NCBI RefSeq assembly: GCF_000017805.1
Contig: NC_009767.1
Span: 2,232,001 to 2,296,000 of the forward strand
Reading direction: 5' to 3'
Source: Roseiflexus castenholzii DSM 13941
Lineage (GTDB): Bacteria > Chloroflexota > Chloroflexia > Chloroflexales > Roseiflexaceae
DNA: 64,000 nucleotides
Part shown: piece by piece, positions 1 through 7,996 of the stretch
How the letters are laid out: each line of letters begins with the position of its first letter
Position numbering within the stretch: position 1 is the first letter of the stretch
Made by a program: the position numbers and the translations under genes
Notes under the pieces: generated by a model
What the model was told of the DNA's origin: nothing
The model's database searches: none
The model's input: only the letters and a program-made list of their open reading frames with translations

Positions 1-71
1 GGACGACCGTAGACGACGGCATGCTCGCCGCACAGGATGATTTTGCCAGGAGCGGATGTGTGAGATTGCAT
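1..71 (-). CDS. mvk: Mevalonate kinase, N-terminal fragment (runs off the window)
   Basis: Reading the minus strand from the ATG at 71 gives 23 codons that match the start of GHMP-family mevalonate kinases: a short polar lead, then APGKIILCGEHAVVYGR. This segment contains the first strand and the conserved G-E-H-A-V-V-Y-G stretch typical of mevalonate kinase. The enzyme phosphorylates mevalonate with ATP in isoprenoid synthesis. The rest lies outside the window. The start is unusual because the mRNA leader immediately before the ATG is a run of six 7-bp repeats (72-113) with no Shine-Dalgarno sequence. The family is inferred from a short but distinctive segment. Confidence 0.8.
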   Translation of the reverse strand, partial: MQSHTSAPGKIILCGEHAVVYGR

Positions 72-113
72 AGAACTAAGAACTAAGAACTAAGAACTGA
101 GAACTGAGAACTG
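72..113. repeat. Six tandem 7-bp repeats abutting the mvk start codon
   Basis: On the plus strand AGAACTA occurs three times and then AGAACTG three times without interruption. The array touches the first base upstream of the mvk ATG, so it occupies the normal ribosome-binding position of that gene. Confidence 0.9.
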
Positions 114-438
114 GTTAGGGGTTAGATTGCTTGCGTTGACTTCTCCCTTGCCCTTCTTGCCTTCCCCGCTTTACCTTTCACACGGTTCACATCTTTGCGC
201 CTCCGTGCCTGCCTGGAGCGGGCGCCCACAAGGAGGCGCCCCTCCATTCGCGCCTGCCCTTGGTGGGCGCATCCAGGGGGCGCCCCTACAATCTGGCGTT
301 CTCGTGGGCGCACCCAGGGGGGCGCCCCTACGCCGCTGTGGGACTGATACGTTCAACGTTCAACATTCAACGGGTAACGTGAACCCTTCCTCCTGCCGGT
401 AACGTTCCCTATTCAATTCAATGACAACCCACCCGTCG
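114..438. repeat. Non-coding stretch with GGCGCCCC hairpin motifs and ACGTTCA heptamers
   Basis: This gap separates mvk from the FAD/Fe-S gene. About 210-335 holds three copies of a self-complementary motif around GGGCGC...GGCGCCCC(T), two of them (about 270-292 and 304-332) closely alike. About 350-377 carries degenerate 7-bp repeats of ACGTTCA. No convincing gene is seen; the short open frames here are made of the repeats. Confidence 0.6.
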
Positions 439-3400
439 TCAGTTCAGTCGCGCCTGTTCGTGCAGATAGTCGATCAGTGGTTGGGTCACGAGCGGCACAA
501 CGTCGCCGATCATATGCGGCATGAGCCGATCAACGACCTTTGGCATCAGCACCGGCATCTGTTCCGCCATGTAGTCCGGCATCGGAATCATCGCGCCAAC
601 CCGCGCCAGCATGGCTGGCATCAGTTTCGGCATCATAAGCGGCAGCAGGCGCGGGAAGAGGATCGGAAAGAGCGGCTTCATCGCTTCGAGCGCGCCGGGG
701 ACCCTGCCCATCGCCCGCATCATGCGCCCCATGCCCAACGGCATAGCATCGATCATCTCGGGCCACATAGTCGTCATCAGACTGGCAAATCCCTCTGGGG
801 TCATCAGTTTGATCATCGCCTCGAATACAGCCCACTGCGCGCGCACTTCCGGGTTCGGGTCGGGCAGTTCGTATCCAAGCGCTTCGGCAGCGAAGTGCGC
901 CAGATCGACAACTTCGACCGGCAGGCGCTTCTTTTCGGCGCTGACCCGCAACTGAAACTCGCAGCACGGGCAGAGCGCCAGGATCTTCTCTGCGCCGATA
1001 TCGAGCGCTTCATCAATGCGCGTCTTGCCCAGGTCGGCAGCGACATCAGGCTCTTTGATCAGCGTCAGCACCGAGCCGCAGCACTTCCCGCAGTCGCGGT
1101 TGCTCGCCATTTCGACGAAATGGACGTTCGGCACAGATTTGATCAGATCACGCGGCGGTTCGTAGACCCCCGACACCCGCCCGATGTGACACGAGTCGTG
1201 CCAGGTGACGGTCACCGGCGCCCGGTTGGTCTGCGGGAAGGCGAACTCGCTGGCGTGGATCTTCTCCGCAACGATCTCAGAATAGTGCTTTGCTGTGATA
1301 TTGTACTCGATGCCGAGTTTCTTCGCCCATGCCGGGTAGACGTGTCGCCACATCATGTCGCACGCCGGGCAGGAACTGATGACAGTATCGGCGCCGGCGG
1401 CTTTGACGGCGGCAATGTTTTTCTTCATCGTTTCGACAAACAGGTCCCAGCGACCGGCAACCAGCATCGGCGTGGCGCAGCAATTTTCCTTCGGTCCCAG
1501 ATAGGTGAAATCGACGCCTGCTGCGTCGAGCAGACGCACACTGGCGATGCCAATGTCTTGCTCGACATAACTGGCAGTGCATCCGGCGAAATAGACATTC
1601 TTCGCGCGATGATCAGGTCCGTGGCGCTCGTTCAGGTCTTTGGGGAACCATGCGTCGCGCCGTTCGCGGTAGCCTGCCCAAATGTTGCCCTGTGCGGTGA
1701 GTGCGGCGCTCATCATCTCGAATGGCGGGAAGGTCATCTTTTTCTGTTCGGTGATCAGTTGACCGCGCAGTTTCATCCACGCGGGTTCAATCGGTAGGTT
1801 GGCGGAGCAGCGCAGGTTGCACATTTCACAGGTGGTGCAGGCGATGAAGGTGTCCACCATGCGCTGGTTCCACTGTTCACGACCTTCCATGTATTCGCGC
1901 AGCCAGAACCACTTGCCGCGCGGACTCTGGCTCTCCCATCCGCGCCCGTAGAACTGGTCGCACTCATCGATGCAGTAACCGCACTGCGAGCAGGCGTAAG
2001 CGTACCAGGCGACATCGGCGGGAATGTCACGCACCGGACCGGTTGGTCGCTCGCCGATGGTCACAGGGACGGCGTTGCCGAAGCGCCGCACCAGCGGCTC
2101 AAAGCGCGACGCCAGATCGACGAAGGCGCCGACAGCGCCGCCGCCAAAGACTTTCCCTGGGTTCATCACGCCAGCCGGATCGATACGTGACTTGAAGGCT
2201 TTCAGTTGCGCCGCGCGCGCTTTGCCCAGCGCCTGATCCGCCTTGCGCGCAAAATAGATGCCGGTGGCGTAAGGGCGCCCGCCGTTTTTGATGGCGATAT
2301 TCATCACGGTCAGCGCCAGCCCGAAGACCAGGTTGTACGAAAAAGAGCGCTGATCGGCGGGGATGAAGCCGAGAATGACAACTTCCGGGCTGCCATCGAC
2401 GCCGAGTCGGATGACGACGCCCTCTTTGACGAGCGGTTGTGCAACAAGGCGGTTGTACGCATCGAGCGTATCTGCCAGGCGGTCGAGCGGCACAATCACT
2501 TCCGCCGGAACCAGCGACGGACTCAGGCGCTTGATCGTCATCAACTTGAAGCGCCCGTCCCACTCATGGCGGGCAATCTCATCGCTCAGGATTTCGGCGC
2601 CGGTCGCGGCGGCGATTCCCGGAATGGCGGATTGCACCGCAGTCGCGTCAGCGTCGCGGAACGCAAGGGTGAGAATATACGCTTTCGGCAGGATGATGCG
2701 CTGCTCGACGGGATGACCGTGGTGTTCGCGCAGCGGCGCTTCGTTCTTCATTTCCGCCATCTTCGGGTTGATGAAACTCATCGACCAGATCGGCAAGCGT
2801 CGATCAATCAGCGCCTGCAACAGCAACTGGAACGCATACGCATCGTACACAGCGAGCGCCAGTGTTTGAATGCCGGTCAGCCGCATCACTCGGAGCGTCA
2901 CCTGGCTGATCATGCCGGTGATCCCTTCCGCATCAGCGACCAGATCGAGATCGGCGTCGCGCAGGTCGCGCACCTCACCCGACGGCAGCACCAGACGCGC
3001 CGATACCACATTCTCACGGAAGTAGCCAAACTCGTAACTGCCGATGCCCGCGCCACCCTGTGCGAGCCACCCGCCGACCGTGGATGACGGGTAACTCGTG
3101 GGATAGAGGCGCAAGGTCAACCCCTCGCGTTTCAGCGTCCTGTCGAGCTGTTCCCAGGTGATGCCCGGCTCGACGGTGACCGTTTGATCGGCTGCGTCGA
3201 TGTGCAGCACAGTGCGCATCCGGTAAAAATCGACGACCACCCCCTTGCGGAGGGGAACGGCGCCGCCGTAGCCGGAGGTCGCCTTGCCGCGCGGCGTCAG
3301 CGGGACGCGGTTGGCGGACGCCCAGCGCGCCAGTTCGATCAACTCCTCTTCGTTCTGTGGTTGCACCACGGCATCGGGAAGCGTGTCACCCAGCAAGGGG

Positions 3401-3513
3401 GTGACGAGACCGGGAATGGCGGCAATGTCGTGACCGTAGAGTTTGCGCTCGATACGGTCGAACGAGACCCGCTCGCCAAACCGGTGGAGGAAGGAAAGAT
3501 TGTCTGCTTTCAT
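439..3513 (-). CDS. Fused FAD-linked oxidase / Fe-S (GlcD-GlcF-like) oxidoreductase with Met/Pro-rich tail
   Basis: This 1024-aa protein joins an N-terminal PCMH-type FAD domain (about residues 45-490; PRGKATSGYGGAVP lies in the FAD-binding part) to an Fe-S half. Two 4Fe-4S cysteine clusters (CSQCGYCIDEC near 507, CTTCEMCNLRC near 558) are followed by two CCG-type domains (NCC near 674, CGKCCG near 806). The layout resembles glycolate or D-lactate oxidases that pass electrons to the membrane; the substrate cannot be read from the sequence. The last ~140 residues are a Met/Pro-rich extension with repeated LMP motifs. The start at 3513 is preferred over 3567 because GGAGGAGAC lies 7 nt upstream. 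The HTH-PocR regulator gene is immediately upstream on the same strand. Confidence 0.85.
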   Translation of the reverse strand: MKADNLSFLHRFGERVSFDRIERKLYGHDIAAIPGLVTPLLGDTLPDAVVQPQNEEELIELARWASANRVPLTPRGKATSGYGGAVPLRKGVVVDFYRMRTVLHIDAADQTVTVEPGITWEQLDRTLKREGLTLRLYPTSYPSSTVGGWLAQGGAGIGSYEFGYFRENVVSARLVLPSGEVRDLRDADLDLVADAEGITGMISQVTLRVMRLTGIQTLALAVYDAYAFQLLLQALIDRRLPIWSMSFINPKMAEMKNEAPLREHHGHPVEQRIILPKAYILTLAFRDADATAVQSAIPGIAAATGAEILSDEIARHEWDGRFKLMTIKRLSPSLVPAEVIVPLDRLADTLDAYNRLVAQPLVKEGVVIRLGVDGSPEVVILGFIPADQRSFSYNLVFGLALTVMNIAIKNGGRPYATGIYFARKADQALGKARAAQLKAFKSRIDPAGVMNPGKVFGGGAVGAFVDLASRFEPLVRRFGNAVPVTIGERPTGPVRDIPADVAWYAYACSQCGYCIDECDQFYGRGWESQSPRGKWFWLREYMEGREQWNQRMVDTFIACTTCEMCNLRCSANLPIEPAWMKLRGQLITEQKKMTFPPFEMMSAALTAQGNIWAGYRERRDAWFPKDLNERHGPDHRAKNVYFAGCTASYVEQDIGIASVRLLDAAGVDFTYLGPKENCCATPMLVAGRWDLFVETMKKNIAAVKAAGADTVISSCPACDMMWRHVYPAWAKKLGIEYNITAKHYSEIVAEKIHASEFAFPQTNRAPVTVTWHDSCHIGRVSGVYEPPRDLIKSVPNVHFVEMASNRDCGKCCGSVLTLIKEPDVAADLGKTRIDEALDIGAEKILALCPCCEFQLRVSAEKKRLPVEVVDLAHFAAEALGYELPDPNPEVRAQWAVFEAMIKLMTPEGFASLMTTMWPEMIDAMPLGMGRMMRAMGRVPGALEAMKPLFPILFPRLLPLMMPKLMPAMLARVGAMIPMPDYMAEQMPVLMPKVVDRLMPHMIGDVVPLVTQPLIDYLHEQARLN

Positions 3514-3563
3514 CGCTTGTCTCCTCCGCAACGCTGCGGAGCTGTCAACGCGGACAACAACGT

Positions 3564-4334
3564 TCAATCCGGGCGATCAAGAACGGCAAGGTCGCTGATC
3601 GCCCGCAGCCGACTGATCATCGTGGCGCGTTCGCGCCCGATTTCCTCGAAGGTGTGCGCAACTTTCTGCAACCAGACGCCGAGTTGTGCACGCATCCGCT
3701 CGTCCAGAATCGTCACTGCATCCAGCGCTTCGTCGAGTGCACCCGGATCGACGCCGACATCGCGCGCCAGCCGCTGCGTGTCAAGCGGTGTGGCGTCCAC
3801 ACGGAACTGACCGGCGATCAGCATCGCCGTTGGAAGCCCGTCCACCTCGATGCGCGCGTGGATGTACTTCAGCCCGGCGTGGCAGGTCGCAATCCGGGGG
3901 GTGCGGTCGCTTCGCGCCGCGAGCGCGCGCCACGAAGCGCGGCAGGCGGCTCTGCCCGCATCGGTCGCCTGGATCAATGCGCAGAAGCGGCATCCATTGC
4001 TCATCCGGGTCAACGGCTCGCCGTCGGTAGCGGTGGTGACAACGCCAACCCGCGTCAGATCGGCGAAGACATCCTGGATTGCCTGTACGCAATGGAGCGG
4101 CAGCGGAACGGGAGTGAGCGGTTGCGCGTAACGGGGGGCATCGGCTGGCGCCGAGCGACTCGCCGCAGCGGGTGACGCGCCCTGGAGCAACGTCTCGACT
4201 GCTCGACGGTGAAAACGCCACTGCTGCCCGACCTTCACCCCCGTTAACCGCCCTTCTTTGAGCATACGGTAGACGGTGGTTCGATCCAGTTTCAGCAGGT
4301 CCTGCACTTCACGGGTGGTCAGGAGATCGTTCAC
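3564..4334 (-). CDS. HTH (excisionase-type) plus PocR-domain regulator
   Basis: The 256-aa protein starts with a MerR/excisionase-like helix-turn-helix (residues 1-50; TTREVQDLLKLDRTTVYRML, then WRFHRRAVE). About residues 75-220 form a PocR sensory domain with its typical cysteine pattern: CRFC, then a Cys about 15 residues later, then CHAGL. PocR domains are thought to sense small organic ligands. A C-terminal helix follows. The GTG start at 4334 is chosen because homology begins there and the upstream frame is low-complexity. It lies just upstream of, and in line with, the FAD/Fe-S oxidoreductase, its likely target. Three tandem 10-bp repeats lie at its 5' end. Confidence 0.8.
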   Translation of the reverse strand: MNDLLTTREVQDLLKLDRTTVYRMLKEGRLTGVKVGQQWRFHRRAVETLLQGASPAAASRSAPADAPRYAQPLTPVPLPLHCVQAIQDVFADLTRVGVVTTATDGEPLTRMSNGCRFCALIQATDAGRAACRASWRALAARSDRTPRIATCHAGLKYIHARIEVDGLPTAMLIAGQFRVDATPLDTQRLARDVGVDPGALDEALDAVTILDERMRAQLGVWLQKVAHTFEEIGRERATMISRLRAISDLAVLDRPD

Positions 4335-4344
4335 GGCTGCGATG

Positions 4345-4374
4345 TTGCAACAGGTTGCAATAGGATGCAATAGC
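4345..4374. promoter_or_regulatory. Three tandem 10-bp repeats upstream of the PocR regulator
   Basis: TTGCAACAGG, TTGCAATAGG and ATGCAATAGC follow one another in exact 10-bp register, 10 nt upstream of the GTG start at 4334. Spacing of one helical turn and the internal inverted repeat TTGCAAC-AG-GTTGCAA suggest a binding site for an oligomeric regulator, possibly autoregulation. The binding function is inferred. Confidence 0.45.
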
Positions 4375-4455
4375 AATCGCACACAGCATACCAGACGCAG
4401 CGCGCCATTCAAGGATTAGTATGACGCGCTGCGGTAGAGGAACGATAACCGATGG

Positions 4456-5994
4456 CTATTCCCACTCAATCGTTGCCGGGGGTTTGGAGGAGATGTCGTA
4501 CACCACACGATTGACGCCGGGAACCTCGTTCACAATGCGGCTGCTCACGCGCGCCAGCAGTTCAGCGGGGAGGCGCGCCCAATCCGCCGTCATATAATCC
4601 TCGGTCGTCACGGCGCGGAGCGCCACCACATCAGCGTAGGTGCGTCCATCGCCCATCACGCCGACGCTGCGTACCGGCAACAGCACTGCAAACGCCTGTT
4701 GCGTTGCGCGGTATAATCCGGCAATGCGCAATTCCTGCATGAAAATGGCGTCGGCAGCGCGCAGCGTTGCGAGGCGCTCGCGCGTCACCGGACCAAGCAC
4801 CCGCACGGCAAGCCCTGGTCCAGGGAAGGGATGCCGCCAGACCCATTCGTCCGGCAGCCCCAGGGCATGACCGGCGGCGCGCACTTCGTCCTTGAACAGG
4901 TAGCGCAATGGTTCGACGAGGGTCAACTGCATATCGGCGGGCAATCCGCCGACATTGTGGTGGGTTTTGATGGTTACGCCTTTCTGGCGATCCGGCGCTC
5001 TGCTTTCGATCACGTCGGGGTAAAGCGTGCCCTGCGCGAGGAAGCGCGCGCCTTCGATGCGGCGCGCTTCACGTTCGAAGATGCGCACGAACTTTTCGCC
5101 GATGATTGTGCGCTTCTGTTCCGGGTCGGCAACGCCAGCAAGCGCTTCGAGAAATTCATCTGCTGCATCGACGGCGATCAGGGGAATATGAAAATGCTCA
5201 CGGAAGGTGGCGACAACCTGTTCGGCTTCACCCTGGCGCAGCAAACCATTGTCCACAAAAACGCACGTCAACCGGTCGCCGATGGCGTGATGGACGATCA
5301 GCGCGGCAACCGCCGAGTCGACGCCGCCGGAAAGCGCACAGATCACCCGCCCATCGCCGACCTGCGCGCGCACGCGCTCGATTGCCTCAGCGACAAAGTT
5401 TTCCGGTTGCCAGTCGCCGCGGCATTTGCAAATACGGAAGGCGAAGTTGCGCAATATGTCGCGCCCGAAGCGCGTATGCACGACTTCGGGATGGAACTGA
5501 ATGCCATACCAGCGACGTCGGTCGTCGCCTGCGGCAGCAAATGGCGCGCCGGGGCTGTGTGCCAGCACGCGAAATCCAGGGGGCAGCGCAGCAATGTGAT
5601 CGCCGTGGCTCATCCACACCTGTTGTTGTGTCGGCATATCGGCGAACAGCAGATCGGGATCGACGACGGTGATCTCTGCCGGACCAAACTCACGGCTCTG
5701 CATACCTTCGACGCGCCCACCGAGGGTGTGTGCCTGCAACTGCATCCCGTAGCAAATACCAAGCACCGGCAGGTCGCTTTCGAGCAGCCATGGCGGCAAC
5801 TGCGGCGCGCCTGGCTCATAGACGCTTGCCGGTCCGCCGGAAAGAACAATGCCGCGTGGTTGCAACGCCCACACGTCGGCTTCTGGGGTGTCGTGCGGCA
5901 ACAGTTCGCTGTACACGCCAAGTTCACGCAGGCGGCGGACGATCAGTTGCGCTGTCTGCGAGCCAAAATCGAGAACTGGGATTGATTCGTGCAT
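4456..5994 (-). CDS. guaA: GMP synthase (glutamine-hydrolysing)
   Basis: This 512-aa protein is full length for GuaA, which converts XMP to GMP using glutamine and ATP. The class I amidotransferase domain covers about residues 1-190, with the nucleophile Cys81 in GICYGMQL and the His-Glu pair in FHPEVVHT. The ATP-pyrophosphatase domain has SGGVDSAV. The C-terminal dimerisation and XMP-binding domain includes KTHHNVGGLP and ends in IEWE, as usual. The start at 5994 (MHESIPVLDFGSQ) is set by family alignment; the longer frame to 6039 reads into repeat DNA. A second, truncated copy of this 5' end lies at 6104-6161. Transcription probably starts at the extended -10 motif at 6085-6093. Confidence 0.97.
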   Translation of the reverse strand: MHESIPVLDFGSQTAQLIVRRLRELGVYSELLPHDTPEADVWALQPRGIVLSGGPASVYEPGAPQLPPWLLESDLPVLGICYGMQLQAHTLGGRVEGMQSREFGPAEITVVDPDLLFADMPTQQQVWMSHGDHIAALPPGFRVLAHSPGAPFAAAGDDRRRWYGIQFHPEVVHTRFGRDILRNFAFRICKCRGDWQPENFVAEAIERVRAQVGDGRVICALSGGVDSAVAALIVHHAIGDRLTCVFVDNGLLRQGEAEQVVATFREHFHIPLIAVDAADEFLEALAGVADPEQKRTIIGEKFVRIFEREARRIEGARFLAQGTLYPDVIESRAPDRQKGVTIKTHHNVGGLPADMQLTLVEPLRYLFKDEVRAAGHALGLPDEWVWRHPFPGPGLAVRVLGPVTRERLATLRAADAIFMQELRIAGLYRATQQAFAVLLPVRSVGVMGDGRTYADVVALRAVTTEDYMTADWARLPAELLARVSSRIVNEVPGVNRVVYDISSKPPATIEWE

Positions 5995-6010
5995 AGGATT
6001 CAGGTGAAAG

Positions 6011-6100
6011 GCGCGAGGCGCGAGGCGCCGGACCAACAACGTGTGCCTGACAATCCATCAATTCGCGCATATGCTCAGGTTTCAATTATACCATTACAGC
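6011..6100. repeat. Intergenic direct repeat, copy Y (guaA-proximal)
   Basis: About 85 bp (GCGCGAGGCGCCGGACC through ATTATACCATTACA) recurs nearly unchanged at 7903-7985. The copy carries the putative guaA promoter. Together with the duplicated guaA 5' end it shows that the guaA-sixA intergenic region was tandemly duplicated. Confidence 0.9.
6085..6093 (-). promoter_or_regulatory. Putative guaA promoter, extended -10 TGGTATAAT
   Basis: The minus strand reads TGGTATAAT, a perfect extended -10 element about 90 nt upstream of the guaA start. No good -35 is seen. The same element occurs in the second copy of this region at 7970-7978. Confidence 0.5.
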
Positions 6101-6103
6101 GGC

Positions 6104-6161
6104 AGACGATCAGTTGCGCTGTCTGCGAGCCAAAATCGAGAATTGGGATTGATTCGTGCAT
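6104..6161 (-). pseudogene. Duplicated guaA 5' fragment
   Basis: These 58 bp repeat the first 19-20 codons of guaA (MHESIPILDFGSQTAQLIV versus the VLDF original) with only a few substitutions. The frame then leaves the homology and stops at 6075, giving a 28-codon remnant. It lies between repeat copy Y and the hairpin satellite, as expected if the guaA promoter region was duplicated before the array expanded. Confidence 0.9.
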
Positions 6162-6171
6162 AGGATGCAGG

Positions 6172-7905
6172 CGTGAGGGGCGAGAGGCGAGGGGCGAGAG
6201 GGGCGCGACCATGGCGTAGCGCGAGATGTATCTCGCATTTGTAGCGAGGCGCGAGGTAAGAGGGGCGAGGCGCGAGGGGCTTGACCATGGCGTAGCGCGA
6301 GATTTATCTCGCATTTATAGCGAGGGGCGAGGCGCGAGGGGCGCGACCATGGCGTAGCGCAAGATGTATCTCGCATTTGTAGTGAGGCGCGAGGTGAGAG
6401 GGGCGAGGCGCGAGGTGAGAGGGGCGAGGCGCGAGGGGCGCGACCATGGCGTAGCGCAAGATGTATCTCGCATTTGTAGCGAGGCGCGAGGTGAGAGGGG
6501 CGAGGCGCGAGGGGCGCGACCATGGCGTAGCGCGAGATGTATCTCGCATTGGTAGCGAGGGGACTGACCATGGCGTAGCGCGAGATGTATCTCGCATTTG
6601 TAGCGAGGCGCGAGGGGCTTGACCATGGCGTAGCGCGAGATTTATCTCGCATTTGTAGCGAGGGGCGAGGCGCGAGAGGCTTGACCATGGCGTAGCGCGA
6701 GATTTATCTCGCATTTGTAGCGAGGGGCGAGGCGCGAGGGGCTTGACCATGGCGTAGCGCGAGATGTATCTCGCATTTATAGCGAGAGGCTTGACCATGG
6801 CGTAGCGCGAGATGTATCTCGCATTTGTAGCGAGGGGCGAGGCGCGAGGGGCCCGACAACAGCGTAGCGCGAGATGTATCTCGCATTTATAGCGAGAGGC
6901 TTGACCATGGCGTAGCGCGAGATGTATCTCGCATTTGTAGCGAGGCGCGAGGTGAGAGGCGCGAGGGGCGAGGGGCTTGACCATGGCGTAGCGCGAGATG
7001 TATCTCGCATTTATAGCGAGGGGCTTGACCATGGCGTAGCGCGAGATGTATCTCGCATTTATAGCGAGGGGCTTGACCATGGCGTAGCGCGAGATGTATC
7101 TCGCATTTGTAGCGAGGGACGAGGCGCGAGGGGCCCGACAACGGCGTAGCGCGAGATGTATCTCGCATTTGTAGCGAGGCGCGAGGTGAGAGGCGCGAGG
7201 GGCCCGACAACAGCGTAGCGCGAGATGTATCTCGCATTTATAGCGAGAGGCTTGACCATGGCGTAGCGCGAGATTTATCTCGCATTTGTAGCGAGGGGCG
7301 AGGCGCGAGGGGCTTGACCATGGCGTAGCGCGAGATTTATCTCGCATTTATAGCGAGGGGCGAGGCGCGAGGGGCTTGACCATGGCGTAGCGCGAGATGT
7401 ATCTCGCATTTGTAGCGAGGCGCGAGGTGAGAGGCGCGAGGGGCGAGGGGCGAGGGGCTTGACCATGGCGTAGCGCGAGATGTATCTCGCATTTATAGCG
7501 AGGGGCTTGACCATGGCGTAGCGCGAGATGTATCTCGCATTTGTAGCGAGGGACGAGGCGCGAGGGGCCCGACAACGGCGTAGCGCGAGATGTATCTCGC
7601 ATTTGTAGCGAGGCGCGAGGTGAGAGGCGCGAGGGGCGAGGGGCTTGACCATGGCGTAGCGCGAGATGTATCTCGCATTTGTAGCGAGGCGCGAGGTGAG
7701 AGGCGCGAGGGGCGAGGGGCGAGGGGCTTGACCATGGCGTAGCGCGAGATGTATCTCGCATTGGTAGCGAGGGGCGAGGTGAGAGGGGCGAGGCGCGAGG
7801 GGCGAGGGGCGCGACCATGGCGTAGCGCGAGATGTATCTCGCATTTGTAGCGAGGGGCCCGACAACGGCGTAGCGCGAGATGTATCTCGCATTTGTAGCG
7901 AGGCG
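6172..7905. repeat. Satellite array 1: about 27 hairpin cores joined by 7-bp units
   Basis: Each unit has a ~41-bp core (TTGACCATGGCGTAGC, then a 16-bp palindrome, then ATTTGTAGC) followed by one or more 7-bp units of the form GAGGNGN. The palindrome is GCGAGAT-NN-ATCTCGC with GT or TT in the centre. I count about 27 cores. With a single heptamer the period is 48 bp (for example near 6985, 7033 and 7081). Core starts vary between TTGACCATGG, GCGACCATGG and CCGACAACGG. The long minus-strand open frames across the array are by-products of the repeat. No gene is supported. Confidence 0.92.
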
Positions 7906-7985
7906 CGAGGCGCCGGACCAACAACGTGTGCCTGACAATCCATCAATTCGCGCATATGCTCAAGTTTCAATTATACCATTACAAA
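7903..7985. repeat. Intergenic direct repeat, copy Y' (sixA-proximal)
   Basis: This is the second copy of the ~85-bp segment at 6011-6100, with one difference in CTCAAGTTTC versus CTCAGGTTTC. It runs directly into the sixA ribosome-binding site. Its minus-strand TGGTATAAT (7970-7978) points into the satellite array towards guaA. Confidence 0.9.
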
Positions 7986-7996
7986 GGAGTAACGCG

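Noticed and set aside
421..1797. Plus-strand 458-codon frame opposite the FAD/Fe-S gene
   Set aside because: It is an antisense shadow of a gene with clear FAD and Fe-S motifs, has His/Arg-rich composition and no recognisable domain.
6304..7347. Long minus-strand open frames (up to about 347 codons) across satellite array 1
   Set aside because: They consist only of the translated repeat (MRDTSRATPW, YKCEIHLALR), occur in several frames at once, and lack ribosome-binding sites and any known family.
6172..7905. CRISPR array
   Set aside because: Cores repeat, but the linkers are strings of the same heptamers rather than unique spacers. Core-to-core distance varies widely, and there are no cas genes nearby.
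6011..7985. Direct repeats Y/Y' as attachment sites of an integrated element
   Set aside because: No integrase or mobility gene lies between them; the duplicated guaA start shows an ordinary segmental duplication.
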